In this document: positions 32,120 to 43,768 of the stretch, one piece after another
How positions within the stretch are numbered: position 1 is the stretch's first letter
Layout: each line of letters begins with the position of its first letter
DNA from: Daucus carota subsp. sativus
Lineage: Eukaryota > Streptophyta > Magnoliopsida > Apiales > Apiaceae
Length of the DNA stretch: 64,000 nt
Direction of reading: 5' to 3'
NCBI RefSeq assembly: GCF_001625215.2
Contig: NC_030387.2
Coordinates: forward strand, 29,597,606-29,661,605
The notes under the pieces: generated by a model
What the model was told of the DNA's origin: nothing
The model's input: only the letters and a program-made list of their open reading frames with translations
Databases searched by the model: none
Made by a program: the position numbers and the translations under genes

Positions 32120-33049
32120 ATTAACTAAAAAATACAAACTCTTAATCAAGTTGGTGCAATATACAATTTCTTGCCGACTATGTAATGCAGCTTACTAAAA
32201 TTTCTAGCAGGTTATCATATAGAGCTTCCTGAATATCAAATGGCACTTGGTTAACTCCAACTTATGACAGGCTTTTGCATTGCTAAATTTGAAGTATGCA
32301 TATATGAATGACATAAAATCTTATCAGTATAAGAGCATCTCCAATGGCGTTGGTTATAATCGTTGGTTAAATTGGATCTGTAAGATATTACGTAAAATTT
32401 GCCGAACCTGTAAGACATTGTGCTTCAATGGTATTGGCTATATTGGTTGGCTATAATTTAAAAATAGTATGTTATTAATATTACATATCATAATTATCAA
32501 TACTACTGAGTATCGTGACCATTACCACAAATTTGCATGTTTATCACCCTCTATTGCAGATAAGCATCCACAGAATTACAGCGACCTTGACGGTTTAAAT
32601 CTAAAATTGTATACATGCTTCTGAGCTGGAAAAGAAAGATAATAATATCAAATTAGTGCATTTGTGATGTCAATATATATAACATATAAAAGCAATAATC
32701 AAGGGAATGGACTAATGATTTTAGAACTCGATGTTGTGAGACTGACCACCGGCAATAATCTGTGAATCCATGGCCAGCAAGAATACTGTACCCACACAAG
32801 AACTCTTTGACAGGAAGCAAAGAAATTATGTTTGAATTTTGAAAAATTAAAAGCATAGTCTAAAATTAAAAGCATAGTCTAAAATTATGTTTGAACTCAC
32901 ATTGATATGATGCACTCTGATCAATAGTTGATAGAGGGACCTGACTCGTGGCTACAATAATAAAAAGCGCAGAATGACCATGACGGTGTAAGACATCGAT
33001 CACAAATCAACAATTGCACACAATGACAATGCGCGGAGACTATTCTTAC
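32120..33049. other. Intergenic with one copy of a dispersed duplication
   Basis: No gene supported. 32336-32480 contains GAGCATCTCCAATGG and a partial inverted counterpart (TTCAATGGTATTGGCT), reminiscent of a common plant MITE end, but limits could not be set. 32745-32895 is one copy of a segment repeated at 34284-34425. Confidence 0.4.
32745..32895 (-). repeat. Dispersed direct repeat, copy 1
   Basis: Shares with 34284-34425 the words GTGAATCCATGGCCAGCAAG, AATACTGT, CCCACACAAGAACTCTTTGA, CAGGAAGCAAAGAAATTATG and TTTGAATTTTGAAAAAT. Copy 1 also has a tandem doubling of AAAGCATAGTCTAAAATT at its right end. Origin unknown. Confidence 0.75.
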
Positions 33050-33166
33050 CTCTGCTGTTTTTGTCGAACTCTGACGAAGTGCCGATGGTCCTGGATCTCT
33101 TAATGCTTTCAGCGCGTCTTTGTAGGAACAAATCCAGAGCATTTCCAGAACCTCGTTGACGAATAC
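33050..33166 (-). pseudogene. Orphan exon-like segment (unidentified gene fragment)
   Basis: 117 bp with a consensus acceptor (TTTTGGCAG) and donor (GAG followed by GTAAGA) on the minus strand, open in two frames. One frame gives 39 codons (VFVNEVLEMLWICSYKDALK...); the other reads ...GSGNALDLFLQRRAESIKRS.... I recognise neither. No partner exons were found on either side, so this is probably a stranded piece of a gene broken by the transposons around it. Confidence 0.35.
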
Positions 33167-33208
33167 CTGCCAAAATGTGCTGGTTATGAATTGAAAACAC
33201 AAACACGT

Positions 33209-33620
33209 CACTAGTACAGAAAAGGCTTTTAGCTACGGTCAAATTAGGCCTTTAGCGTCGGTGTTTCAGCGTAGTATATGAACCCGACGCTATAGGGTGG
33301 TTTCTACTGAGTCGGTTAAAAAGACCGACGCCTAAAGTGTTCAAGCCACGGTTAAAAACCGACGCAATAGACCCTTTAACCGACGCTTAAAGTGTGTTTT
33401 ATGCGTCGGGTCTTCAGAATGCCGTTGCTTAAAATTCAAGTTTATGCGTCGCTGGTCAAAGAGCCGACGCTAGAAGTCCTTCTTTTAGCGTCGGTTAGTC
33501 AATATGCCGTTGCTTAAAGTCATGATTTTTTGGTAAGTCATAAGCGTCGCTAGTCAAACGACCGACGCTAAAGAGTAAGCTTATAGCGTCGGTTGTCAAA
33601 ATGCCGTGGCTTAAAGTATT
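33209..33620. mobile_element. CACTA (En/Spm) transposon terminus
   Basis: It starts CACTAGTACAGAAAAGGCTT and is followed over 400 bp by about a dozen GCGTCGGT/ACCGACGC-type words in both orientations, the dense subterminal repeats to which CACTA transposases bind. The opposite terminus (an inverted CTGTACTAGTG) was not found downstream in the window, and no transposase gene is recognisable, so this is an orphan end or a truncated element whose full extent is unknown. Confidence 0.75.
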
Positions 33621-35894
33621 TTTTTTTTTAATTTTTTTCCCACCTGCTGTGCCATATTTATATTATATAATACATATATTAACCCTGCGCGCGTATCATT
33701 CATTCATGAAATAAAATCCAACAACAAATACACAAAGTCAATAGCACTAATTAAACTTAAATTACAAAAACTTAAACGTAGGAATTAATCAATGTATATT
33801 AAGATTAAAATGTATTACAACCCATAAATCTTCTAGTGAAATTACATGTCAACACTAAAAATTATGAAATCAGTGCAGTAATAAGCTAGCTGCCTCGAAG
33901 TCTTCGCTCTCGTCCTTGGCACTAAAAAGCTTGTAGTGGCCATTACAGTCTGTCAACTAGCTGTATATATAAACAAAACAAATCAATAAGAAGTTCAATT
34001 ATTACAAACGAGTACATATAATTTGTTGTACTTGATTATATAGTGGAGTGAAAAAAATAATTTAATTAATGGAAGAAGAAACACGGCTCAAATGATGAAT
34101 GTGAGGCAATTGTTTCGCGAATACCAGCAAGTGAAGCATCTGATTGATTTTCTTTGTTCCTCTTCCGACCTACACATGAAAGACAACACATAAGTCTCGC
34201 ACATACGGAGGTGCAAAGCACAATTAAACCAATCCTATTGCAAAATCATGCCTCTTTTGTACGAACCTGAGCCCGACAAATTAATCATCGGCTGCTGCGA
34301 ACGTGAATCCATAGCCAGCAAGAATACTGTCAAAAACCACTCTACAAACCCACACAAGAACTCTTTGACAGCAAGCAAAGAAATTATGTTTGAATTTTGA
34401 AAAATCAAAAGCATAGTATAAAATGCATCCCTGATTACGTGCAGTTTCCATAATGGAAGAGAAGAAATCTGTATTTAGCAATCAACACAATCAATCGGGA
34501 ATTAATAGTCGTGAAGAAGGCAAGCTGGCAAGGTACTGTATCAGTTGGTTATCTAGCCGGTTAAGAGGTTGTAAACGGGTCGCGCAGGTTGTAAACGGGT
34601 CGCGCAGGATATAAGTAACATAGGTATTTTAGTATATAAAAATTGGGTAAAACATGGGTAACCCGTGGATATAAAGGCAAAACGGGCATTGCACACATTA
34701 AGAAGATATAGATTAATATTAAATTATAATAATAGTTCCACATTTTTAGTATCATTGACCTTGCCCTCATGTATCCATAACCTAATAGTTGCATGAACAG
34801 TCGACTATGAGCGTTCTTCCGACTGTTTGACTTTAAAAAAAAATAATTGTTAGTTAAGTGAGTAATAATTTATAGATGAGAATTAATTTTAATTTTATTT
34901 TGGATTAATTTTTTCATATTTACAACTTATCATATGTACAAATTATTAATCCAGTGACATGTACAATATTCAAACTCAATTACGACTGAAAGCTTCAGAG
35001 TTCGTTCATATATCGGTAGGAATATTTTTCAACGAAGGATACTCTTATTGTGTTGTGAAGGAGTGTTTTGTGCATCTCCATGATATCCAAATATTCTGTT
35101 TTATTAATCACTATATCTTGCACATAAACAATGTATAAATTAATCTTTTTATGAAAAATAATATTTAAAAAGACTAACATCATACTAGTTTAAAAGTGCA
35201 GAATTTAACCGTAGATATTCTATGCATTTAGTCAATCGATCCTGTTGCACTTGATTTTTTGTGGTCTATCTTTATCGATGGACGTCTTTTACCTTTAACA
35301 GTCAAGGGACTACCTATTTTTATAAATTTTGATCTATCTTATTTGATTATTTACATAGAGTTGTGTTAAAGAGTACTTTATATATAGGGGCGGTTAACGT
35401 TTGGATAATATTAAAAAAATGTTTATTTGAATTAGAATAGAAATGAAAAATGACTTAAGATTTATAAGTGATTAAATTATTTCGAAAAAAAGTAGAAGTC
35501 CAAAATAAAAGCTAGCATGCTCAATTTCTTACCAGTATTTCTGATTTTTACACAAACGAGTAAAAAAAGTAGAAGCCGGCTTCTTTTTAGAAAAAAACCA
35601 GAAATAGTGTCATCCAAACAAGCATAGTACAAATCAAAAATTTGCATGCCCTGCAACATCTCTCGTGCTTATATATTTGCTTTTGTTTTACAATATTTTC
35701 TTTGCGAAACATATTACACGACAAACATTTATTCAATTAAAACTCTATATAAAAAATTTTATAACATATTATATACCGGACATGGTACAAAATATATATA
35801 GATATCTCATTACTATATATTATATAAGATTTTTTATTGAACATGTACCGAAGTTCGCGCACACGCATACATGTGTGTGTTTATATTTGTTTTA
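33621..35894. other. Gene-free stretch, possibly inside the truncated CACTA element
   Basis: No gene supported. 34284-34425 is the second copy of the dispersed repeat. 34567-34608 contains two tandem copies of a 21-bp unit (GGTTGTAAACGGGTCGCGCA plus G). The remaining open frames are short and family-less. Confidence 0.4.
34284..34425 (-). repeat. Dispersed direct repeat, copy 2
   Basis: Second copy of the segment at 32745-32895, with a 22-bp insertion-like difference (TCAAAAACCACTCTACAAAC region). The two copies bracket the orphan exon and the CACTA terminus. Confidence 0.75.
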
Positions 35895-35896
35895 TA

Positions 35897-36155
35897 CTCC
35901 CTCCGTCTCTTTATTCTTTTCCTATTTGGGATGTCGGTACTGTTCATAACATGAGACAAATTACTAATTTACATCTAATTTATAAAACTAAATATAGTCA
36001 TGAGTGATCTTGTTAGATTCGTATTCACGAGTACTTTAATACAGTGAAGTTTTTATTTTTAATGCTACTACGAAATGAAAGATATTAACGATTAAAAATG
36101 TGTGTTGGCAAACGTGAAAAGTACAAACAGGAAAAGTATTTAGAGACGGAGGGAG
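35897..36155. mobile_element. Stowaway MITE (second copy type)
   Basis: 259 bp with CTCCCTCCGTCTCTTTATTC at the left and the inverted GAGACGGAGGGAG at the right, flanked by TA (35895-35896 and 36156-36157). Tc1/mariner Stowaway signature. It is related to, but distinct from, the copy at 5378-5612. Confidence 0.92.
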
Positions 36156-36157
36156 TA

Positions 36158-36571
36158 TATACTAGTTAGATGACCGGTGCTTGGCACGGGTTTAAATAAA
36201 ATTTTAAAATTTATTATTTATTGGAAGAATAATATCTTTTTAGTTACATTATCATATTTTTATTATACCTATTTAAATTATTGTTTTTAAATGATATTTA
36301 AATTATTGTTATTTAATATAAGACTTTCTATATATTAAAATTTGATCCAACTTTAAATTTATTTAATAACAATATGGGTCCATGTTTGATGGAGTTCACA
36401 AAATAAGAGTATTGGCGTCCAAAATTATTTAAAAATAAACTACTCGTTTCAGTTTTAATTCTAGTTGGAGTTTTTGTAGATCTAATTGTTGTTGTAGTTG
36501 TTTGGCAAACTGATATTGTAGTTTGACAAAATTAATTAATTTTCCAAAAGTAATTTGATATCAAATATTAC
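36158..36571. other. AT-rich intergenic
   Basis: Begins with TACTAGTTAGATGACCGGTGCTTGGCACGGG, a CACGGG-type word common at degenerate plant repeat ends. No gene. Confidence 0.4.
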
Positions 36572-37170
36572 ACGTATGTCTAGAGTTTTGGTTCTTTTAT
36601 TATATGTTGCAATATGGATAATGACTTCATTTTCTTTGAGTTTCTATTTGTCAAATCAGTGTTACCACCGCCTTATTCATCTTTATCGCAATCTTTTGAA
36701 AAACACTGAATGATAATAATTATTATTATTAGAAAAAATATGACCAAGTTTTTTGGTACTTTGGTATCAATATTAAATCTTGTTTATTTTAATTCTAAAA
36801 TATGATAGAAATTTTATAGATTTGTTTCGTCAATTAAATTGTATGAGTTTTAAAAATTAAAACGAATATTTGACGTATGTCTAGAGTTTCGGTTCTTTTA
36901 TTATATGTTGCAATATGGACAATGATTTTATTTTTTTAGTTTCCATTTGTCAAGTCAGTGTTACCACCGCCTTATTCGTCTTTATCGTAATTTTATGAAA
37001 AACGCTGAATGATAATAATTATTATTATTAAAAAATATATGATCAAGTTTTTTGGTACTTTGGTATCAATATTGAATCTTGTTTATTTTAATTCTGAAAT
37101 ATGATAGAAGTTTTATAAATTTATTTCGTAAATTAAATTGTATGAGTTTTAAAATTAAAACGAATAATTT
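36572..37170. repeat. Tandem duplication, about 301-bp unit, two copies
   Basis: Copy 1 starts at 36572 and copy 2 at 36873 (ACGTATGTCTAGAGTTT). Shared blocks include TTATTATATGTTGCAATATG, GTGTTACCACCGCCTTATTC and TTTTTTGGTACTTTGGTATC. The copies differ at scattered positions. Non-coding. Confidence 0.85.
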
Positions 37171-39129
37171 CGTTGACATTATTATTCTATTGATAGGATA
37201 TTATATTAATATCAATATGAACTCCTTTATTTATTTGGATTCTGAAGCATGATAAACTGTGCGGATAGGATAAATGTTATATTACAAAATCCTAAACACC
37301 ATGGATGTCTTTTTACAGTAGGATAATAATCTTAACCAATATTGAAATTTTTAAGAATAAAATCCGAATCAATATAAAATTCTTTTCATAATTGTATAAT
37401 AATAATTATAAAATTCTAAAAATGTATAATAATAAGTATAAAATCCTAATAATATGCAAATCTTTTCATAATTCTATAATGGTTATTGTTATTAAATAAA
37501 AAATTTATATAACATTGTTCAAATTAATATTGAAGTTTTTAATAATAAAATTCTAATCAATACAGAAGTCATTCACTGTCGTACTGAATATTGAGATCTT
37601 TAATAATAAAATTTTATTCAATATAAAAGTCTTTTGATATAATATAATAATGATTATAAAATCTTAATCAATATGAAAGTGACTGAATTTTGGTATTTTG
37701 GTACCGATGTTCCACCGAAACGTGGTTTCGTTTATTAATAAAGGGTATTGATGAAAACAAGATAATAGATAAGAAGTTGAGAGATAAAATTTTAAAACAT
37801 GAGTAAACCATAAAGATCAAAGTCATTTTGCATTAGCATTCATTGTTACACATTTAGTCAAAAATAAATAAAAATTGACTTGTAAGCCGCATCATCAGTG
37901 TCATATAACTTGTGATCTGAATTTAAGAATTATTTTTGCATATAACTCTATTCTCTAATCATTACCCTCTCTCTCTCGCGTAAAAAATACTAAATACTAA
38001 AATTTATAATTAAAATATTTTTCAAATATCATGTATTACATTTATCATAACTCTATTATATATGATAGATTCTTCACATATAATAACTCATCAAACTAAT
38101 TTATCATCAATAATATGGGAAGAAATTTGGGTAACCAATCTAAATCGTTTCTCATTACTCCCCCGCGCGTACATGCATGCACACTTGCATCAATAATTAA
38201 GTGTATACACCCACGATGACAATTCAAGCTATGGCATTAAATATGTCAACCATCCTATGGTGGTCGGTTGTATATCAACACAATGTCAACTTTGATATAG
38301 CTCAAAATACTACCTATAATGCCGGCACCTCAGAGAAATGGCAAATGGCTTGCAGTTCATAAACAAAGCATGATTGAAAACAAAAAAAACAAGGACACCA
38401 ACTTGGAAATATCGACAAAATGTTCGATGTACACAAAACCAACCATGGCTCACTCTCACTAGGTGCCACTTGCAAACATTCAATTTGATTTATAAAAACC
38501 AAGTCCTGTTGTCATAGCATATGCAAACTCCTGATTATGGGGCTGGCCCTGAGATCTATGATTAAATTGCGTGCGAAAATTCATATAAAAAGGCTCAGTA
38601 ACGTATAATCATAACTAAAAAAAGCTGGCCTCCGAATAATTTATATGACACGTCAATTAATGGTCTATTACAGAAATTTAAATATGCGTAAGCAGCCGGT
38701 TTAATGCGGCCTGTGAGTTGCAATGCTCGACCTCTAACTATTGCCAGGGATTGTTTTCAATTGTCAACTGGGAGAACCAGTCATCCAGACGTCATGAACT
38801 TATAAAATTAAATGCTGATGCCTTGAAATGATTTATATATGTAAAACAACCACTGTTGTAAAAAGAGAAAATCGGACTTAATCGGTAAAGTTACGGAACA
38901 AGTATTAATCAGAGATTAATTGGATTGATCAGAGATTAATCAGGTGATTAGTTGAATAATCAGATATTTAATCAGTTCAGTACGGAACAGAGATTAATCG
39001 GTGATCAATCATGATTAATGCCAACTTTTAGAACAGAGAAAACGACTAATAACAATGTTGCAAATGGATATAGTATTAGTCAAAGATTGTAACTTGTACA
39101 AAAAAATGTGTATCATTCATATTATATGC
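37171..39129. other. Gene-free AT-rich stretch and CYP704 promoter region
   Basis: No gene supported; a minus-strand frame at 38314-38502 has no family features. 38880-39020 contains seven or so imperfect copies of an ATTAATC(G/A) word within the proximal CYP704 upstream region, which is unusual and possibly regulatory. Confidence 0.4.
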
Positions 39130-39138
39130 TATATATAC
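39130..39138 (+). promoter_or_regulatory. TATA box of the first CYP704 gene
   Basis: TATATATAC-type box about 50 bp before the ATG at 39188. An equivalent TATATATACATGTTGCTA context occurs upstream of the second CYP704 copy near 62415. Confidence 0.6.
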
Positions 39139-39187
39139 ATGTTGCTAGCTAAACTACACTGATATCATCAAGAACTCAGAAAAACAA

Positions 39188-41188
39188 ATGGATTTTCTCT
39201 CAATGATCATAGCCTCTGTTCCAACTCTTCTGCTACTAGTCCTCGCGGCCTGCTCGATCCTTGTGGTTCGAATATTTTCAGGAAAATCAATCGGAAGTAA
39301 AAATTATTATCCGGTAGCTGGGACGATATACGGGTTGGCCTTCCACTGGAACAGGCTGCATGACTACCTGGGAGAAGTTGCTAAGAGACATGGTACTTTT
39401 CGCCTTCTTGTTGCGAATCACTCGGAAATTTACACCACTGATGTTCGGCTTATCGAGCACATACTGAAAACCAATTTTGAGAAGTACCCGAAAGGTCAGT
39501 ACAATCATGAAATTGAGACAGAGCTGTTTGGGCAGGGGATCTTTTCTGTCAATGGCGCTAAGTGGCGCCAACAGAGAAAACTTGCGAGTCATGAGTTCTC
39601 GACGAGGGTATTGAGAGACTTCAGCTGTAAGATATTCAGAAAAAAGGCAGCTAATTTGGTTAGCACCGTTTCTGAGTTTGCTACTGCAAGTGAAAACTTT
39701 GATGTACATGTAAGTAGCTTAAATTTGATAGATAAACAAAATTGCATGCCATTTCAATACTCTGTGATTTTATGTTCGTTCCGATTGATATTAATTCAGT
39801 GGATTTTGGCAGGATTTGTTGATGAAATTTACTTTAGATTCCATATTCAAAGTTGGGTTTGGGGTGGATTTAGGGAGTTTGGAGGGATCGACAAAAGCTA
39901 TATCTTTTATCAAGGCGTTTGATGACTCGAATGCACTAACATTTCACCGCCACATAGATCCTGTTTGGAAGCTGAAGAGGTTTCTTAATATTGGTTCAGA
40001 AGCTTCGCTTAAGAAGAACATCAAGATCATCCAAGATTTTGTGCAAAAGCTCATTACCAAAAAGAGAGAACAGACGGAAAAGAGAGTTAATTTTGTAAGT
40101 TAATTCATGAAATATACTTTTATTACTGGAATATTTAATGATCAAGTAAAAAAAGCTGTACCGGATATGCTTTTGCACTCGCTCATTTGTCTCTCAATTT
40201 TAACCAGAGTGACAAGGAGGACATACTTTCGAGGTTTTTGGTGGAGAGCAAGAAGGATCCGGAAATGAATGATCAATACCTCAGAGATATCATTCTCAAC
40301 TTTATGATTGCTGGCAAGGATACTACTGGAAACACGCTTTCATGGTTTCTCTATGTGCTTTGTCAGAATCCTCTAATTCAAGAGAAACTCGTCCAAGAAA
40401 TCAGAACAGTTATTGGTGATCAGGGGGATAGAGCCAGTGTTGATGATTTCCTGGCAAATGTAACTGATGAAATACTTGAGAAAATGCATTACCTTCATGC
40501 AGCACTGACAGAGACATTGAGGCTATACCCTGCTGTCCCATTGGTATTATATTTATCTATGCATTTATTTTGTTAAGACTGATCGGTCTAAAAATTTGGA
40601 TTCCACTCGTATGCTGATGATTACAACATTGCTTATGAAGGATGGGAGATGTGCAGACAAAGACGATACTCTTCCAGATGGTCACAAATTAAAGAAGGGA
40701 GACAGTGTATACTACTTGGCATATGCAATGGGAAGAAGTCATGACATTTGGGGCGAAGATGCAGAGGAATTTCGGCCTGAGAGATGGCTTGTTGATGGCA
40801 CTTTCAAACCTGAATCACCATTCAAATTCATTTCATTTCATGTATGGAAAGATATACATTTCATATATGCACACCGCACACAACAATTAACACACTACAC
40901 ACACTTATGGAATATATCTATCAATATAGCTTTGGTAATGCATATATATGTTTGTGCATATTATTAACAAAATTTGGTTGAATTTTTGTTGTGTAGGCTG
41001 GTCCAAGAATTTGCCTAGGCAAAGACTTTGCTTACCGCCAGATGAAGATAGTATCCATAGCACTGCTGCATCATTTTCGATTCAAGCTGGCTGATGATGA
41101 GAGGAACAAAAATGTGACTTACAGGACTATGATGACTCTTCAAATCGAAGCAGGACTTCATCTTCGTGCACAGACGAGAGCTATTTAA
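39188..41188 (+). CDS. Cytochrome P450, CYP704 family
   Basis: Five exons with GT-AG borders and intact phases: 39188-39709, 39813-40094, 40208-40543, 40641-40841 and 40997-41188, giving 510 residues. An N-terminal anchor (about 5-30) places it on the ER surface. P450 signatures are complete: I-helix AGKDTT at 303-308, ExxR at Glu370-Arg373, FRPERW at 424-429, and the haem loop FHAGPRICLG at 446-455 with Cys453 as the iron ligand. The stretch 'VDGRCADKDDTLPDG'-like after exon 3 and 'AGPRICLGKDFAYRQMKIV' are characteristic of CYP704 in the CYP86 clan, whose studied members hydroxylate long-chain fatty acids at the omega position (CYP704B in pollen-wall sporopollenin). The exact substrate here is not known. 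A second copy starts at 62481. Confidence 0.93.
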
Positions 41189-41567
41189 ATGTTTTTATGA
41201 TATTTATGAACTTCTTTGTTTGAATGTAAGGAATTATGAATGAGAAAATAGTATGTCTCAAAAAGCAGTGAAATTAAACGGAAAATTAACACATTTGAAT
41301 TCTAGACTGTTACAGGCCTGAACAATAAAACACATGCATAGAACTTAAGTGACTAATGTTGTTTATGGTCAAGGTAAATGAAAATAGAAAGAATAGAATG
41401 AAATTTGAACTATAATTTAGTTAAACGTTTAATAATTTCGTTCTCTCCATCATGACATTCCCATCGCTCTTAACTAGAGCGCAGCAAGTTATTTCAGATC
41501 TTCATAAGGTCATTATCTGCACCTTATGGAGAGGCAAAATTCGACATGTGTCGAGCATGTGTAGAAC
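41189..41567. other. CYP704 3' flank
   Basis: Expected 3' UTR followed by AT-rich sequence; no further gene seen. Confidence 0.5.
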
Positions 41568-41721
41568 TAGACCTGACAATTTGGTACACGACACGAAAAC
41601 ACGACATGAACACGACACGAAAAGTTCGGGTTTGGTTTTCAATATTCGGTACACGAACACAAAAATACATGTTGAATTTAGTGACGGGTTCGGGTTTTTA
41701 TTTTATATACACGAATGTACA

Positions 41722-41768
<47 letters not shown>

Positions 41769-41790
41769 TTAAAAAAAATAAGTATATGTT
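41568..41790. mobile_element. Fragment of the ACACGAAA hAT-like family
   Basis: Begins TAGACCTGACAATTTGGTAC followed by ACACGACACGAAAACACGAC words, as in the element at 13695-14252. The right half is replaced by (TA)n tracts, and the 12-kb MULE lies just beyond. Confidence 0.55.
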
Positions 41791-41794
41791 CGTG

Positions 41795-41834
<40 letters not shown>
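41725..41834. repeat. (TA)n microsatellites at the MULE left border
   Basis: Two TA runs (about 41725-41765 and 41799-41834) separated by an A-rich spacer. The MULE terminus follows directly, and a further TA run sits at its right end. Confidence 0.9.
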
Positions 41835-41837
<3 letters not shown>

Positions 41838-42500
41838 GAGGGTTCCGGTACAAACTTTTTTAGTTAAAAACTTACAAACTTTTTTACACCATCAGATCTA
41901 AACAAAACAAGCGGCTGAGATTAAAAGATTTTGAAAAGGCGCGGTGACAGTTTTGTAAATAACTGCAAGCCGCTCGTTTTCTGACACATTAATTAAAACG
42001 CACGATCTCCTAAATATTTAACTGCACGAAACCGCCATAACACTCAAACGGCATTACACACAAACCCACTGCTACACACAGCGATTTTCGATCATCATCT
42101 TCAGCAAATCTTCAGCAAATCTTAATCAACTGCAAGTCTACATTCTCAAGCGAAGTCGTCGTTCAACTCTCAAGATCTTGATCACTAACAATGGCTCCAA
42201 AGAGGAAAAGTGATGAATTACAGAGCGTCGCTGGTAATATCTCTACATTATTTCGTAAAAGCTTTGATTTTATAGTTTCAGTAAATTTAGGTTAAATGTT
42301 TGAGATATTTGTGCATTTTTTTCCAGTTAGAGATTTTAGGTTAATTTTTTTGATTTTAGGTTATTCGGTTTAAAAAGTGTTGAATGTTTGATATAATGTT
42401 GAATGTGATAATATACGTTTTGAACTGTGTTGAATAGTAAAAAATGTTTTGAAGTATTGAATATTTCGATTTTTATTTGTTGAATTTGTACTTAAAGTAT

Positions 42501-43130
42501 GTTGAACATGTTTGAAAATCTTGTTGGAATGCTGTTGCCAGTAGATATTGTGTTGAATTTGTGAATGATTTGTGTTGAACATGTTTGAAAAATTTGTTGC
42601 AATGCTGTTCTCAGTGGATATTGTGTTGAATTTGTCAATAATTTGTGTTGAACATGTTTGAAAACCTTGTTGCAGTGCTGTTGCCAGTAGATATTGTGTT
42701 GAATTTGTGAATGATTTGTGTTGAACATGTTTGAAAACCTTATGGCAGTGCTGTTGCCAGTAGATATTGTGTTGAATTTGTGAATGATTTGTGTTGAACA
42801 TGTTTGAAAACCTTGTTGCAGTGCTGTTGCCAGTAAATATTGTGTTGAATTTGTGAATGATTTGTGTTGAACATGTTTGAAAACCTTGTTGCAGTGCTGT
42901 TGCCAGTAGATATTGTGTTGAATTTGTTAATGATTTGTGTTGAACATGTTTCAAAACCTTGTTGGAATGCTGTTGCCAGTAGATATTGTGTTGAATTTGA
43001 TAATGATTTGTGTTGAACATGTTTGAAAACCTTGTTGCAGTGCTGTTGCCAGTAGATATTGTGTTGAATTTGTGAATGATTTGTGTTGAACATGTTTGAA
43101 AACCTTGTTGCACTGCTGTACCCATTGTAT
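42501..43130 (+). repeat. 73-bp tandem repeat array in intron 1 of the ULP gene
   Basis: Copies start at 42501, 42574, 42647, 42720, 42793, 42866, 42939, 43012 and 43085 (last one partial). Each carries GTTGAACATGTTTGAAAACC, then TTGTTGCAGTGCTGTTGCCA, GTAGATATTGTGTTGAATTT and GTGAATGATTTGT. The period is exactly 73 bp with a few substitutions between copies. Because 73 is not a multiple of three and the array is intronic, the long minus-strand open frames across it are artefacts. Confidence 0.95.
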
Positions 43131-43765
43131 ATTGTTATTGATATTGTGTTGAATTCTGTTGAACCTATAGTTAAATACTTTAATTTGAAGAACAAAAACA
43201 ATGATTTAATAAAGAATATAAGTGATTAAATTTTGTCAGATGCACCTATTCAGGAAGATCCTTTACTAGCAATTCTGCGAAATCCTACAAGGACATCATC
43301 ACAAGAAAGATATGTTGTACAATGTTTAACTGAAATCTTTTCTAGTGAGAAATCACAGAATGTTCAGTTATCAACATCGATATGTCCTACAAAATCACTA
43401 ACTGGTATAGTGATGATCTCTGTATCCACCAGTACATATCAAACATCGATATGTCCTACAGAAGCTGCCATTGCTAATGATGAGGAATTTGATAACTCAT
43501 ACTTATCTGTTGAGTTACAGAATGACTCTGATGAATGGTTAGCACTACAGGTGGAAAGAGGTTTGATAATTGAATTATTTAAATGTTATGAATTTTTAAT
43601 AGCTGTATTGTTCATATTTCATTATATTTTCTTTGAACAATATGTTCTTATTTAATTGCAGGGAAAAAGTCAGATACATCTGATACATCTGAATATCAAC
43701 CTACTGATCAAGAAGAATCAGTAGAGACGTCAGATGAAGATCAGCTCATTTCTACAATGAGAGAT

Positions 43766-43768
43766 TAG
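43766..43768 (+). other. In-frame TAG in exon 3 of the ULP-like gene
   Basis: The frame on both sides is continuous (ISTMRD before, ILKKKGKAESS after). This codon is the only interruption seen in the ten-exon model. Confidence 0.8.

Noticed and set aside
32336..32480. MITE with GAGCATCTCCAATGG end
   Set aside because: Only one end is convincing and no target duplication could be found.
39287..39709. 140-residue minus-strand frame
   Set aside because: Antisense shadow of CYP704 exon 1; the sense strand has all P450 motifs and splice sites.
42370..43125. 251- and 153-residue minus-strand open frames rich in NSTQYLLATAL-type repeats
   Set aside because: They are translations of the 73-bp intronic tandem array; the unit is not a multiple of three and the frames lie antisense to a well-supported intron.
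42501..43130. Possible CRISPR-like array
   Set aside because: Repeats are contiguous with no unique spacers, and the DNA is a plant nuclear transposon.
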